64,000 nt of DNA from Nocardioides sp. WS12 (GTDB taxonomy: Bacteria; Actinomycetota; Actinomycetes; Propionibacteriales; Nocardioidaceae): positions 2,728,001 to 2,792,000 of the forward strand of contig NZ_CP053928.1 of NCBI RefSeq assembly GCF_014108865.1. Reading direction: 5' to 3'. Of this stretch, positions 7,547 through 16,876 are shown one piece after another. Below the pieces are notes generated by a model. It did not search any database. It worked only from the letters and a program-made list of their open reading frames with translations, and was not told where the DNA came from. The first letter of the stretch is position 1. Every line of letters begins with the position of its first letter. A program made the position numbers and the translations under genes.

Positions 7547-8902
7547 ATGGCGTCGAAGCGGGAGATCCACCTGGGCGCGGTGCCCTACGGCACCGGCGGT
7601 CCGGGCAGCCACACCCTGTGGCTGGACCCGGAGATCCCGGGCGATGCGAGCGTCGATGTCGCGTGGTTCACCGAGATCGCCCAGCTGGCTGAGCGGGGCC
7701 GCTTCGACCTGCTGTTCATCGTCGACAGCCAGTTCATCACGCCGTACTCGCCGCCTCACTACCTCAACCGGCTCGAACCGTTGACCCTGCTGAGTGCTCT
7801 CGCCACCCAGACCAGCCGCATCGGTCTGGTGGGCACCGCGACGACCAGCTTCAACAGCCCCTTCAACCTGGTACGACGACTCGGCTCGCTCGACCTGATC
7901 AGCCGTGGTCGCGCCGGCTGGAACGTGGTCACCACGGGCGACGCGGGGACGGCCACCAACTACGGGCTCGAGGAGCACTACGACTACGACACCCGCTACG
8001 GCCGGGCCCAGGAGTTCGTCGAGCTGGCGCGGGCGCTGTGGGACTCCTACGAGGACGACGCCTTCGTCCGTGACCGCGAGAGCGGGGTCTTCCTCGACCG
8101 CAGCAAGCAGCACGTGCTGAACCACGAGGGTGAGCACTTCAAGGTCCGTGGCCCGCTCAACCTGCAGCGCTCGGCGCAGGGCCACCCGGTCGTGTTCCAG
8201 GCCGGCGACTCCGACCAGGGCCGCGACCTCGGTGCCAGCGTCGGCGAGGGCATCTTCACCCACGCGCCCGACATCCCCGCGGGCCAGGCGTTCTACGACG
8301 ACATCAAGACCCGCGCCAGGGACAGGTTCGGGCGCAACCCGGACCACCTCGTGGTGATGCCCGGCATCAAGGTCGTCGTCGGCGACACCGACGAGGAGGC
8401 CCGTGAGATCGAGGCGTTCAACAACGACCGCGACCACACGTTCTCTGCCGCGCTCGCGGAGTTCGGGCGAGCGTTCGGCTGGCATGACTTCACGCAGTAC
8501 GACCTGGACGCGCCGTTCCCGGCGCAGACCCTCGAGCACGGGCGCCGGTCGTTCTTCACCCAGGCGAAGGCGGTCACCGACCGGGCCGTCGAGAACGGCT
8601 GGACCTTGCGCCAGACCGTCGAAGCCACGCGCTACTTCCGCAAGAGTGAGTTCGTCGGTTCGCCCACGACCGTCGCCGACAAGCTCATCGAGTGGTGGGA
8701 CGCACGCGCCTGTGACGGCTTCAACGTCGGCGTCGACCACCCGGCCAACTTCCGTCGCTTCGTCGACGACGTCGTACCGATCCTCCAGGAGCGCGGTGTC
8801 TTCCGCGCGGACTACGAAGCAACGACCTTGCGGGGGCATCTCGGGCTGCCCCACCCGGTCAACCGTCACGCCGCGGCTCGCGCGGCCGGCGAGACGGCCT
8901 GA
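7547..8902 (+). CDS. NtaA/SnaA/DszA-family FMN-dependent monooxygenase
   Basis: 451 residues, the normal size for the luciferase-like NtaA/SnaA/DszA group, which uses FMNH2 and O2 to oxidise C-S, C-N or C-C bonds in compounds such as dibenzothiophene sulfone or nitrilotriacetate. The family signature SRGRAGWNVVTTGD is near residues 120-133, followed by HYDYDTRYGRAQEF and VVFQAGDSDQGRDLGA (FMN phosphate loop). The enzyme needs reduced flavin from a separate reductase, and the last gene of the operon (18817) encodes one. It is the first gene after the LysR-controlled promoter. Substrate unknown; an organosulfur compound is suggested by its neighbours. Confidence 0.85.
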   Translation: MASKREIHLGAVPYGTGGPGSHTLWLDPEIPGDASVDVAWFTEIAQLAERGRFDLLFIVDSQFITPYSPPHYLNRLEPLTLLSALATQTSRIGLVGTATTSFNSPFNLVRRLGSLDLISRGRAGWNVVTTGDAGTATNYGLEEHYDYDTRYGRAQEFVELARALWDSYEDDAFVRDRESGVFLDRSKQHVLNHEGEHFKVRGPLNLQRSAQGHPVVFQAGDSDQGRDLGASVGEGIFTHAPDIPAGQAFYDDIKTRARDRFGRNPDHLVVMPGIKVVVGDTDEEAREIEAFNNDRDHTFSAALAEFGRAFGWHDFTQYDLDAPFPAQTLEHGRRSFFTQAKAVTDRAVENGWTLRQTVEATRYFRKSEFVGSPTTVADKLIEWWDARACDGFNVGVDHPANFRRFVDDVVPILQERGVFRADYEATTLRGHLGLPHPVNRHAAARAAGETA

Positions 8903-8907
8903 ACCCC

Positions 8908-8936
8908 GGGCGTCCGGCCGCACCCGCCGGGCGCCC
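8908..8936 (+). other. Intercistronic hairpin before the binding-protein gene
   Basis: An 11-base-pair stem (GGGCGTCCGGC / GCCGGGCGCCC, one G-U pair) with a 7-base loop, six bases after the first gene's stop. There is no T-run. Such hairpins commonly act as partial terminators or RNA-stability elements that set different levels for an enzyme and the following ABC binding protein. Confidence 0.55.
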
Positions 8937-8989
8937 GGCTGCCGCATGTACCAACCATCCGACACACCCCATCCCGAAAGCAGATCCCG

Positions 8990-10540
8990 ATGTCCTTCCG
9001 TTCCCGCCCGCCTGCCTCGAACCTGAACCGCCGTACCTTCCTGGGCGCCAGCCTGGGCGCGGGCCTGATCGTCGCGCTCGAAGCCTGCGGCGGTACGTCG
9101 TCCGGTACCGGGTCCGCCGGCGGCTCCGGCGCCATCAAGTGGGCGTGGCAACTGCCGACGACCTGGGACCCGGTCACCTCCTCGGCGGGCTCCGACGTGC
9201 AGATGCTCGCGCTGGCCTATGACCCGATCACCGCGCTGGACCAGCAGGGCAACGCGATTCCGTGGCTGGCCGAGTCGTGGAAGTACGACTCCTCGGGCAA
9301 GAAGGTCACCTTCACCCTGCGCCCGGGTCTGAAGTTCAGCGACGGCAGCCCCCTCGACGCCACGGCCGTGGCGAAGTCGATCGAACGCGGCCGCAGCCAG
9401 GACGGCTCTCTCATCGCGCCGCAGATGAAGACGATCCAGAAGGTCTCCGCCTCGGGTGCCCTCGACGTCGTCGTGGAGTTGAAGGAGGTCGACTACCAGT
9501 ATCCGCTGCTGTTCGCAGGCAAGACCGGCATGGTCGTCAACCCCGCGGTGTTCGAGAAGGACGCCGCAACGCTGGCCACCCAGCCCGCCGGTTCCGGCCC
9601 GTTCCAGGTCACCAAGTACACCCAGAACGACCACGCCTCGGCGAAGAAGAACGCGAACTTCTTCGCGGCCGACGAGATCAAGGTGGATGCCTTCGAGCTC
9701 TATCCGCAGGCGGACCCGGCCACCGCGGTCGCCGCGGTGCAGTCGGGCCAGTACAACCTCGCCCGGATCGGCGGCGCCCAGGTGAAGCAGGCGAAGGACG
9801 CGGGCCTCGACGTACAGATCCTCGAGTCGATGTTCGTCAGCGTGCTCGACGTCCACGCCGGCAAGGCGCCGTTCAACGACCCCGCCGTCGTGGAGGCACT
9901 CAAGTTCGCGCTGGACCGCGAGAAGATCAAGGAGGTCGCCAACTTCGGCATCGGCGACGTCAACTACCAGCCCTTCCCGCCGGGGTACGTCGGCTACAAC
10001 CCCGCCCTGGCTGACGTCTACGCCCACAACCCGGACAAGGCGCGCCAGCTCCTGGCCGATGCCGGGTACACCAAGCCGGTCCCGGCGAAGCTGACCAGTT
10101 CGGGGTTCGCGCCCGCCGCGGTCGAGTTGATCCAGGCCCAGCTCAAGGAGGTCGGGATCGAGGTCACCATCGAGACGATCCCGCAGACGCAGCACACGCA
10201 ACTCGTCTACATCGAGCATTCGAAGGCCTTGGCCTACGACGGCTTCGCGGGTCGCGAGTCGCCGGTGCAGGCCTTCCAGGTGTTGTTCGGGGCCGAGGGC
10301 CTGATGAACCCGAGCCGGCAGTCGAACCCGGACCTCGAGGCCCAGCTGAAGAAGGTCAAGGAGACGCCTACCGATGACGCGGGCTACCCGGCGCTGCTCC
10401 AGGAGGCGACCCGGATCGCGGTCACCACCTACCCGAACACCTTCCTCTACCTGACTCCCTCGATCATCGCGCGCAAGGGCGTCTCCGCACTGCCGAAGTC
10501 CCCGAGCCTGCGCCGCTTCGAGGGGGTGTCCACGTCGTGA
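8990..10540 (+). CDS. ABC transporter substrate-binding lipoprotein, family 5
   Basis: 516 residues of the peptide/nickel-binding (SBP_bac_5) family. The N-terminus has a Tat-type NRRTFLGAS followed by a hydrophobic stretch and the lipobox LEAC, so it is probably exported folded and anchored at Cys34. Family hallmarks include [23 protein letters not shown] near residues 105-127. It captures the ligand for the permease and ATPase genes that follow. In this family ligands include oligopeptides, glutathione and opines; the actual ligand is unknown. Confidence 0.9.
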   Translation: MSFRSRPPASNLNRRTFLGASLGAGLIVALEACGGTSSGTGSAGGSGAIKWAWQLPTTWDPVTSSAGSDVQMLALAYDPITALDQQGNAIPWLAESWKYDSSGKKVTFTLRPGLKFSDGSPLDATAVAKSIERGRSQDGSLIAPQMKTIQKVSASGALDVVVELKEVDYQYPLLFAGKTGMVVNPAVFEKDAATLATQPAGSGPFQVTKYTQNDHASAKKNANFFAADEIKVDAFELYPQADPATAVAAVQSGQYNLARIGGAQVKQAKDAGLDVQILESMFVSVLDVHAGKAPFNDPAVVEALKFALDREKIKEVANFGIGDVNYQPFPPGYVGYNPALADVYAHNPDKARQLLADAGYTKPVPAKLTSSGFAPAAVELIQAQLKEVGIEVTIETIPQTQHTQLVYIEHSKALAYDGFAGRESPVQAFQVLFGAEGLMNPSRQSNPDLEAQLKKVKETPTDDAGYPALLQEATRIAVTTYPNTFLYLTPSIIARKGVSALPKSPSLRRFEGVSTS

Positions 10541-11592
10541 GCGTGGCTGCTCCCGCCAGGCCGGTGACCGTCACGGTCGCCGGCCGCGGGGCCGCGCCCG
10601 CCGTCGTACGACGAAGCGTGCCGTGGCTGCGGTCCCTGGTCAGCGTCCTCGCCGTCACGATCACGGTGCTGTTCCTGGCGTCGGTGATCACCTTCGCGCT
10701 CGGTGCGCTCAGCGACAGCAACCCGGCTGCGGCGGCGCTGGGGGAGACCGCGACCCAGGACGACATCAACCGGCTCAACCACGAGTTCGGCCTGGATCGC
10801 CCTCTGGTCGTGCAGTACTTCAGCTGGGTGGGCAACGCGCTCACCGGCGACCTCGGCCGGTCGTGGTTCACGACGATCCCCGTTGCCGACAGCATTCGTG
10901 CCGCGCTGCCGGTGGACCTGTCCATCGCAGCCCTGGCGCTCGTCCTGGCCCTCGCCATCGGTGGTGGTGCCGGTATCGGCGCCGCTCTCAGCAACGGTGG
11001 CGTCTTCGACCGCGCGGTCACCCTCGTGTGCTCGCTGCTGGGCACGCTGCCGCCCTTCGTGATCGGCATGGGGCTGATCGTCGTGTTCTCCGTCAAGCTG
11101 CAGTTGCTGCCTGCCGGGGGGTACGTGCCGATCCAGGTCGATCCCGTGGAGTGGCTGCGGTTCTCGATCCTGCCGGGCCTGGCGCTCAGCCTCGACGTCG
11201 CGGCATCGATCGCCCGTCAGCTGCGCACTTCACTGACTGGCGAGCTGCTGGAGAACTACGCGGTCGGCGCCGAGATGCGCGGATTCGGCCGTCGTCGGGT
11301 GCTCTTCGGCCACGTGCTGCGCAATGCGGCCGGGCCGACGCTGGCTGTGATCGGGCTCGCCATCCCGCTGATCATCGGCGGTGCGGTGATGACGGAGAAG
11401 CTCTTCGGGCTCCCCGGTGTCGCCCAGCTCGCCCTCCAGTCCGCCGAGCGCGGTGACGTCCCGGTCGTCCTCGGCACCCTGCTGGTCACGGCCGTCGTGG
11501 TCGTCATCGCCAGCCTCGTGATCAACGTTCTGCAGACCCTGCTCAACCCGGTCGCCCGCCGTGGCGACGGGACCGCGCGGGTGGCGCGATGA
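10537..11592 (+). CDS. ABC transporter permease, DppB type
   Basis: 351-residue inner-membrane permease with six hydrophobic segments. The N-terminal domain carries the DppB hallmark LNHEFGLDRPLVVQYFSWVGNALTGDLGRSW near residues 85-115. The EAA loop that contacts the ATPase is ENYAVGAEMRGFGRRRVLFGHVLRNA. Starts with a GTG overlapping the upstream TGA by four bases. Works with the DppC-type partner encoded next. Confidence 0.9.
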   Translation: MSVAAPARPVTVTVAGRGAAPAVVRRSVPWLRSLVSVLAVTITVLFLASVITFALGALSDSNPAAAALGETATQDDINRLNHEFGLDRPLVVQYFSWVGNALTGDLGRSWFTTIPVADSIRAALPVDLSIAALALVLALAIGGGAGIGAALSNGGVFDRAVTLVCSLLGTLPPFVIGMGLIVVFSVKLQLLPAGGYVPIQVDPVEWLRFSILPGLALSLDVAASIARQLRTSLTGELLENYAVGAEMRGFGRRRVLFGHVLRNAAGPTLAVIGLAIPLIIGGAVMTEKLFGLPGVAQLALQSAERGDVPVVLGTLLVTAVVVVIASLVINVLQTLLNPVARRGDGTARVAR

Positions 11593-12482
11593 AGACGCTC
11601 ACTGCCCTGTGGCGCGTACCGAGCGCACGACTGGCCCTCGTCGTCCTGCTCGGTGTCGGCTTCCTTGCACTCTTCGGCGGCGCGCTCGCCCCCCACGACC
11701 CGTTGCACCAGTACACCGACGAGGTGCTGCAGGGCCCGAGCGCGAGCCACCTGCTCGGGACCGACTACGTCGGCCGCGACGTGCTCAGCCGACTGATGGA
11801 AGGCACCCGCCTCTCGGTGATCGGTGCCGTCGAAGCGGTGCTCATCGGGGGACTCCTCGGCGTGCCGGCCGGACTGGCGTCGGCCTGGCTGGGACCGCGA
11901 CTGGAGTGGATCACTCTCCGCACCAGCGACACCCTGGTCGTGCTGCCCTTCACCGTCTTCGCGATCGCCGTCGCGGGCACGCTCGGCAACGGGCTGCAGC
12001 AGGCGATGGTCGCGATCGGCGTCCTGATCAGTCCCATCTTCTACCGCGTGACGCGTGCCGCAACGCTGGGACTGCGCAAGGTGCAGTACGTCGAAGCGGC
12101 CGAACTGATGGGCGCCACGGAGTGGTGGACCCTGCGCCGGCACATCTGGAGCAAGGTGCTGCCGAACGTCGCCGTCACCGCGGCCCATGCCACCGGTTCG
12201 GCGCTGCTCGTCGTGGCGTCCCTGGCGTTCCTCGGCCTCGGTGTGACCCCGCCAGCACCCACGTGGGGCGGGATGCTCTCGTCCGACCTCGGCTACCTGG
12301 CCCAGCAGCCCTGGGCTCCCGTGTTCCCGGCGCTGCTCATGATGGCGACCGTCGGGTCCCTCAACCTGCTGGCCGACGCGATCCGCGACGCCACCGGCGC
12401 CACGGCGGCCCCGCGTCGTCGTACCCGGCCGATCGCGGCCGCCCCTGCCCGAGAGGAGCGCCCTGATGTCGTCCCTGCGTGA
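11589..12482 (+). CDS. ABC transporter permease, DppC type
   Basis: 297-residue permease with an N-terminal helix followed by the DppC signature HDPLHQYTDEVLQGPSASHLLGTDYVGRDVLSRL. The EAA loop is YVEAAELMGATEWWTLRRHIW, ahead of the last two helices. The ATG overlaps the end of the DppB-type gene. The C-terminal tail is rich in Ala/Arg/Pro and overlaps the region around the next start. Confidence 0.9.
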   Translation: MKTLTALWRVPSARLALVVLLGVGFLALFGGALAPHDPLHQYTDEVLQGPSASHLLGTDYVGRDVLSRLMEGTRLSVIGAVEAVLIGGLLGVPAGLASAWLGPRLEWITLRTSDTLVVLPFTVFAIAVAGTLGNGLQQAMVAIGVLISPIFYRVTRAATLGLRKVQYVEAAELMGATEWWTLRRHIWSKVLPNVAVTAAHATGSALLVVASLAFLGLGVTPPAPTWGGMLSSDLGYLAQQPWAPVFPALLMMATVGSLNLLADAIRDATGATAAPRRRTRPIAAAPAREERPDVVPA

Positions 12483-12492
12483 GGAGAGCCGC

Positions 12493-13506
12493 GTGCCCAC
12501 CACGCTGGCAGTCAACGACCTCCAGGTCTCGGTGGCCGACGGGCTGGTCGCCGTCCAGGACGTGTCCTTCGAGATCCGCCGCGGCGAGTCGGTCGGCCTG
12601 GTCGGTGAGTCCGGAAGCGGCAAGACCCTCACCTGCCGGGCCGTGCTCGGCCTGCTGCCCGCCACCGGTCGGATCGACGCCGGCCGGATCGTTCTGGGCG
12701 ACGGCACCGATGCGGTGGAACTGACCGGTGCCCGGCGTTCGACCTGGGACCAGGTCCGTGCCGTGCGGATCGGTGCCGTGTTCCAGGACCCGGCGTCGTA
12801 CCTCAACCCGTCGCTCACCGTCGGTCACCAACTGGCCGAGCAACTGCGGGTCAAGGGCGGCCTGTCGCGTCGCGCTGCGCACAGCCGCTCCGTCGAACTC
12901 TTCGACGAGGTCGGGCTGCACGACCCGGCCGGCGTCTTCCACCAGTACCCGCACCAGCTCTCGGGTGGCATGCTGCAACGCGTCCTGATCGCGATCGCGG
13001 TGTCGTGCGAACCCGAACTGCTGATCGCCGACGAAGCGACGACCGCACTGGACGTCGTGATCCAGGCCGAGATCCTCGCCCTGCTGCGCCGGCTGCGCGA
13101 CACCCACGGACTCTCCCTGCTCCTGGTCACCCACGACCTCGCTGTCGTGGCCGAGAGCTGCGACCGCATCCTCGTCATGTACGGCGGTCAGGTGGTCGAG
13201 AGCGGACCGACGGACCAGGTGCTGCGTGATCCTCGGCATCCCTACACGCAGGCGTTGATGGGGGTCGCAACGATCGGCAACTGGCACCGACGTCGGCTCG
13301 ACGTGATCCCCGGCCAGCCGCCTGCGGCCGGCGAGGACATGCCCGGTTGCCGCTTCGCGCCACGGTGCGCCCACGCCACGGCCGTGTGCGAGAGCGGCCC
13401 TGTGCCGGTCGCCGATCTCGGGGGCGACCGGACCAGCCGGTGTGTCCTCGCCGAACACCTTGCCCTCGGCCCACGACTGACCACAGGACAGGAGGTGCCG
13501 GCATGA
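12493..13506 (+). CDS. ABC transporter ATP-binding protein, DppD type
   Basis: About 337 residues. Walker A GESGSGKT, ABC signature LSGGMLQR, Walker B LLIADEATTALD and the H-loop VTHDLAV are all present. The C-terminal oligopeptide extension with CRFAPRC...C (an Fe-S-like cysteine cluster in this family) is also seen. The GTG at 12493 follows GAGGAGAGCC; an ATG at 12466 in the same frame would overlap the permease gene by 17 bases and is possible. Confidence 0.9.
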   Translation: MPTTLAVNDLQVSVADGLVAVQDVSFEIRRGESVGLVGESGSGKTLTCRAVLGLLPATGRIDAGRIVLGDGTDAVELTGARRSTWDQVRAVRIGAVFQDPASYLNPSLTVGHQLAEQLRVKGGLSRRAAHSRSVELFDEVGLHDPAGVFHQYPHQLSGGMLQRVLIAIAVSCEPELLIADEATTALDVVIQAEILALLRRLRDTHGLSLLLVTHDLAVVAESCDRILVMYGGQVVESGPTDQVLRDPRHPYTQALMGVATIGNWHRRRLDVIPGQPPAAGEDMPGCRFAPRCAHATAVCESGPVPVADLGGDRTSRCVLAEHLALGPRLTTGQEVPA

Positions 13507-14579
13507 CGACCACCCAGGAACGGCCGCTGACGACGGCGACGACGCCGGACCCGACACCCCTGCTGAGCGTCCGCGGCCTGTCGGTGTCCTACGCACCGCC
13601 ACGCAAGGGCACCCACCTCGGCACCGGCGCCGCACTCATCGAGGCAGACCTCGACGTGCGGCCCGGGGAGATCATCGGCATCGTCGGTGAGACCGGATCA
13701 GGCAAGACCACCCTCGCCCGGGCAACCGTCGGTCTGGTCGCACCTTCCGCCGGGACCATCGAGTTCGCCGGTCAGGACATCGGCGGACTGCGGGGTCGGG
13801 CCCGCCGGGCCTTCCGGCGATCCGGGCAGGTGCAGCTGGTCTTCCAGGACCCGTTGCGTTCCCTCGACCCTGACCTGACGGTCGCCCGGATCGTGCGGGA
13901 GCCGCTCGACATTGCCGGGTCCCTCTCACGAGCCGAGCGCGACCAACGCGTGCGCGAGTCACTGCGGCTGGTCGGCCTGGAGCCGGAGGAGGTGCTGTTC
14001 CGCCGGCCTCGGCAACTCTCCGGTGGGCAGCGCCAGCGGGTCTCCCTCGCCCGCGCGATCGCGACCCGTCCGCGCCTCCTCTACTGCGACGAGCCGGTGT
14101 CCGCGCTGGACGTCTCCAACCGCAACCTCGTGCTCAACCTGCTCGAACAGCTCCGCACCGACCTCGACCTGGCGGTCGTGATCATTGCCCACGACCTCAG
14201 CTCGCTGGCCGGCATCGCCGACCGCGTCGCCGTCTTCTACCGCGGCCGGATCGTCGAACAGGGTCCGATCCGTGACGTGCTCGAGCACCCGGCGCACCCC
14301 TACACCGCGCTCCTCACGGCCTCGGCGCCCAGCATCGGCCAGGAAGACCGGCTGCGGCCCGAGCAGCTGAAGCCGGGGCCGGATGCGCGCGCCTGGCCGG
14401 CCAACGGGGTCTGCGTGTTCGCCCAACGTTGCCCGTTCGCCCACGACGCCTGCGCCGAGCAGCCAGCGGCAGCGCCGCTGCCACAGGCGCCGGAGAGGTA
14501 CGCGGCCTGCCACGACGCCGTCACCTGGCGCGACCACCTCCCCCCACGCACCCTCCAAGAACGAAAGGCCACCCCATGA
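13503..14579 (+). CDS. ABC transporter ATP-binding protein, DppF type
   Basis: 358 residues with Walker A GETGSGKT, signature LSGGQRQR, Walker B LLYCDEPVSALD and H-loop IAHDLSS. The C-terminus keeps the family CVFAQRCPFAHDAC cysteine motif. Starts at an ATG that overlaps the previous TGA (ATGA), after AGGAGG. Together with the DppD-type protein it powers the importer. Confidence 0.9.
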   Translation: MTTTQERPLTTATTPDPTPLLSVRGLSVSYAPPRKGTHLGTGAALIEADLDVRPGEIIGIVGETGSGKTTLARATVGLVAPSAGTIEFAGQDIGGLRGRARRAFRRSGQVQLVFQDPLRSLDPDLTVARIVREPLDIAGSLSRAERDQRVRESLRLVGLEPEEVLFRRPRQLSGGQRQRVSLARAIATRPRLLYCDEPVSALDVSNRNLVLNLLEQLRTDLDLAVVIIAHDLSSLAGIADRVAVFYRGRIVEQGPIRDVLEHPAHPYTALLTASAPSIGQEDRLRPEQLKPGPDARAWPANGVCVFAQRCPFAHDACAEQPAAAPLPQAPERYAACHDAVTWRDHLPPRTLQERKATP

Positions 14580-15724
14580 CTCACGACCCCCGCTACCACG
14601 ACATCGAGATCCTCGGCATGATCGGCACCGCCGACGCCTCGGAGATCCGCCCCGGCAACGCCGCGGTCGTCGACGCCGACTACACCGCCCGATTCGCCAG
14701 AGCGCACGAGGACGGCGGCTTCGACCGGGTCCTCATCGGCTACGGGTCCGGCTGGGCCGAGGGCAGCCAGGTCGCCGCGTTCGCCGCCGCTCACACCGAA
14801 CGGCTCGGACTGCTCGTCGCGCACCGGCCCGGCGTCGTACACCCCACGCTGGCGGCGCGCACGTTCAGCACGCTCGACCAGTTCAGCAAGGGTCGGGTCG
14901 CGCTCAACATCGTCACCGGCAGCAGCGACGTCGAGCAGCGGAGAGAGGGCGACTACCTGCCGCACGACGAGCGCTACGACCGCACCGACGAGTACCTCCA
15001 GGTGCTGCGTTCGACGTGGGACACCAAGGGACCGCGCGACTTCGAAGGCCGCTACTACCGGTTCGAGGGCGCGACGCCGCAGGTCTTCCCCCACCAGGAC
15101 CGTCATCTCGAGTTGTTCTTCGGCGGCAGTTCCCCGGCGGCGTACGTCGTCGGGGGCAAGCATGCAGACACCTACATGTTGTGGGGCGAGCCCCTCAAGG
15201 AGACCGGTGAGCAGATCGCCACCGTCACCGAGCGTGCCGCCGAGGCTGGTCGCGAGCGGCCGCGGGTCTCGGTGTCGTTCCGGCCGATCCTCGGCGCGAC
15301 CGACGCGGCCGCATGGGAGCGGGCGCACGGCATCCTGGACACGATCAATGGTGCCGTCGGGGCGCAGTTCAAGCAGAAGGTCGGGCAGATCCACCCCGCC
15401 GGCCGGGCGCCCGAGAACGCCGGCTCGCAGCGCTTGCTGGCCGTGGCCGAGAAGGGCGAACTGCACGATCGCTGCCTGTGGACGCCGACGTCCAAGGCCG
15501 TCGGCGGCGGTGGCAACTCCACCGCACTGGTCGGTTCGCCGGAGACGGTCGCCGCCGCGATCCTCGACTACGTCGAGATCGGCGTCGACACGGTGCTGAT
15601 CCGCGGGTACGACCCGCTGCAGGACGCGATCGACTACGGCCGCGACCTGCTGCCGCTGGTCCGGCAGGAACTCGCGCACCGCGCTGCCACCCGTCGTACC
15701 GACACCGAACGGGCGGCCGTCTGA
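14576..15724 (+). CDS. SsuD-like FMN-dependent alkanesulfonate-type monooxygenase
   Basis: 382 residues of the luciferase-like family. The region GRVALNIVTGSSDVEQ, followed by HDERYDRTDEYLQVL, closely matches the SsuD pattern (INLVTGGD...HDERYEASDEFL). This is the sulfonate monooxygenase group, which frees sulfite from alkanesulfonates with FMNH2 and O2. Starts at an ATG overlapping the transporter ATPase stop by four bases. It is the second flavin monooxygenase of the operon and presumably acts on a different step. The exact substrate is not readable from sequence. Confidence 0.85.
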   Translation: MTHDPRYHDIEILGMIGTADASEIRPGNAAVVDADYTARFARAHEDGGFDRVLIGYGSGWAEGSQVAAFAAAHTERLGLLVAHRPGVVHPTLAARTFSTLDQFSKGRVALNIVTGSSDVEQRREGDYLPHDERYDRTDEYLQVLRSTWDTKGPRDFEGRYYRFEGATPQVFPHQDRHLELFFGGSSPAAYVVGGKHADTYMLWGEPLKETGEQIATVTERAAEAGRERPRVSVSFRPILGATDAAAWERAHGILDTINGAVGAQFKQKVGQIHPAGRAPENAGSQRLLAVAEKGELHDRCLWTPTSKAVGGGGNSTALVGSPETVAAAILDYVEIGVDTVLIRGYDPLQDAIDYGRDLLPLVRQELAHRAATRRTDTERAAV

Positions 15725-15727
15725 GCC

Positions 15728-16876
15728 ATGAGGCCCCTGGAAGGAGTGCGGGTCGTCGAGCTGGCGCACGTCGCCGCCGGACCGTTCACGGGCATGCTGC
15801 TCGCGGACCTCGGCGCCGACGTGGTCAAGGTCGAGCCCCCGAGCGGTGACCAGATGCGAGCCTGGCCGCCCTTCGCCGACGACGGCGTGGAGACCTTCAG
15901 CCACAACTTCGCCTCGGTCAACCGCAACAAGCGATCAGTGGTCGCCGACCTCAAGGACCCGGCCGACGTGGTCAGGGTGCGCGCGCTGGTCGCGGCGGCC
16001 GACGTGGTGGTGGAGAACTATCGTCCGGGCGTCCTGGATCGCCTCGGGCTCGGCTACGACACCGTCCGTGCAGGACACAAGGGCCTGGTCTACTGCTCCA
16101 TCTCGGGCTACGGCCTGACCAGTCCGTACGTCGACCACGGCGCCTACGACGTCGTCATCCAGGGCATGTCGGGGCTGATGAGCGTGACTGGCGAGGCGGG
16201 TGGCGACCCCGTCAAGGCGGGCGTCCCGGTCGGCGACTTCACCGCCGGTCTCTACGCCGCCTACACGATTGCCGCACTGTTGCCCCAGATCCGTGACAGC
16301 GCTACGTCGACACGGATCGACTGCCCGATGCTCGACTGCCTGCTCGGCGTCTCTGCGCTGCAGACCAGCGAGTACTGGGGGAGCGGTGTCGAACCTCGCC
16401 GGCTCGGGACGGCGCACCCGCGCAACGCTCCCTATCAGGGCTTCGCGGCCGCAGACGCTGCGTTCACGGTCGCCGCCGGCAACGACCGGCTGTGGGCGGC
16501 AGTCGCCGAGGTGGTCGGACTTCCCGAGCTCGTCGAGGATCCGCGCTTCCTCCATCAGGTGGACCGGGTGCGCCACCAGGGTGACCTCGAGGGGCTCCTC
16601 CAGGCGCGGTTCGCCGAGGAGAAGCGGGACCACTGGATCACTGCACTGCGGGCGCGCGGCGTGCCCTGCGGACCGGTCAACGCGTTCGGGGAGATCCTCG
16701 CCGACCCGCATGTCGAGGCGACCGGACTGGTCGGCACCGTCGACGTCCCTGTCGCCGGGCCGACGCCGACCGTCGTGTTCCCGGTCCGGGTCGAGGGCCT
16801 GGCACCACGCCTCGACCGCGGTGCACCACGTCTCGGTGCCGACGCCGACGTGTACGACGAATGGTCGGCCCGATGA
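15728..16876 (+). CDS. Class III CoA transferase (CaiB/BaiF)
   Basis: 382 residues. The family opens with LEGVRVVELAHVAAGPFTGMLLADLGADVVKVEPPSGD, then NRNKRSVVADLKDP, with the expected catalytic Asp in GAYDVVIQGMSGLMSVTGE. These enzymes move CoA between carboxylic acids. In 3,3'-dithiodipropionate breakdown a class III transferase (Act) activates 3-sulfinopropionate, which makes its pairing here with a thiol dioxygenase-like gene suggestive. The gap to the preceding gene is three bases. Confidence 0.9.
   Translation: MRPLEGVRVVELAHVAAGPFTGMLLADLGADVVKVEPPSGDQMRAWPPFADDGVETFSHNFASVNRNKRSVVADLKDPADVVRVRALVAAADVVVENYRPGVLDRLGLGYDTVRAGHKGLVYCSISGYGLTSPYVDHGAYDVVIQGMSGLMSVTGEAGGDPVKAGVPVGDFTAGLYAAYTIAALLPQIRDSATSTRIDCPMLDCLLGVSALQTSEYWGSGVEPRRLGTAHPRNAPYQGFAAADAAFTVAAGNDRLWAAVAEVVGLPELVEDPRFLHQVDRVRHQGDLEGLLQARFAEEKRDHWITALRARGVPCGPVNAFGEILADPHVEATGLVGTVDVPVAGPTPTVVFPVRVEGLAPRLDRGAPRLGADADVYDEWSAR

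Noticed and set aside
7520..10219. An 899-codon minus-strand open frame opposite the monooxygenase and binding-protein genes
   Set aside because: It is a mirror of third-position GC bias in the genes on the plus strand; the protein is Arg/Gly/Val-rich with no family features.
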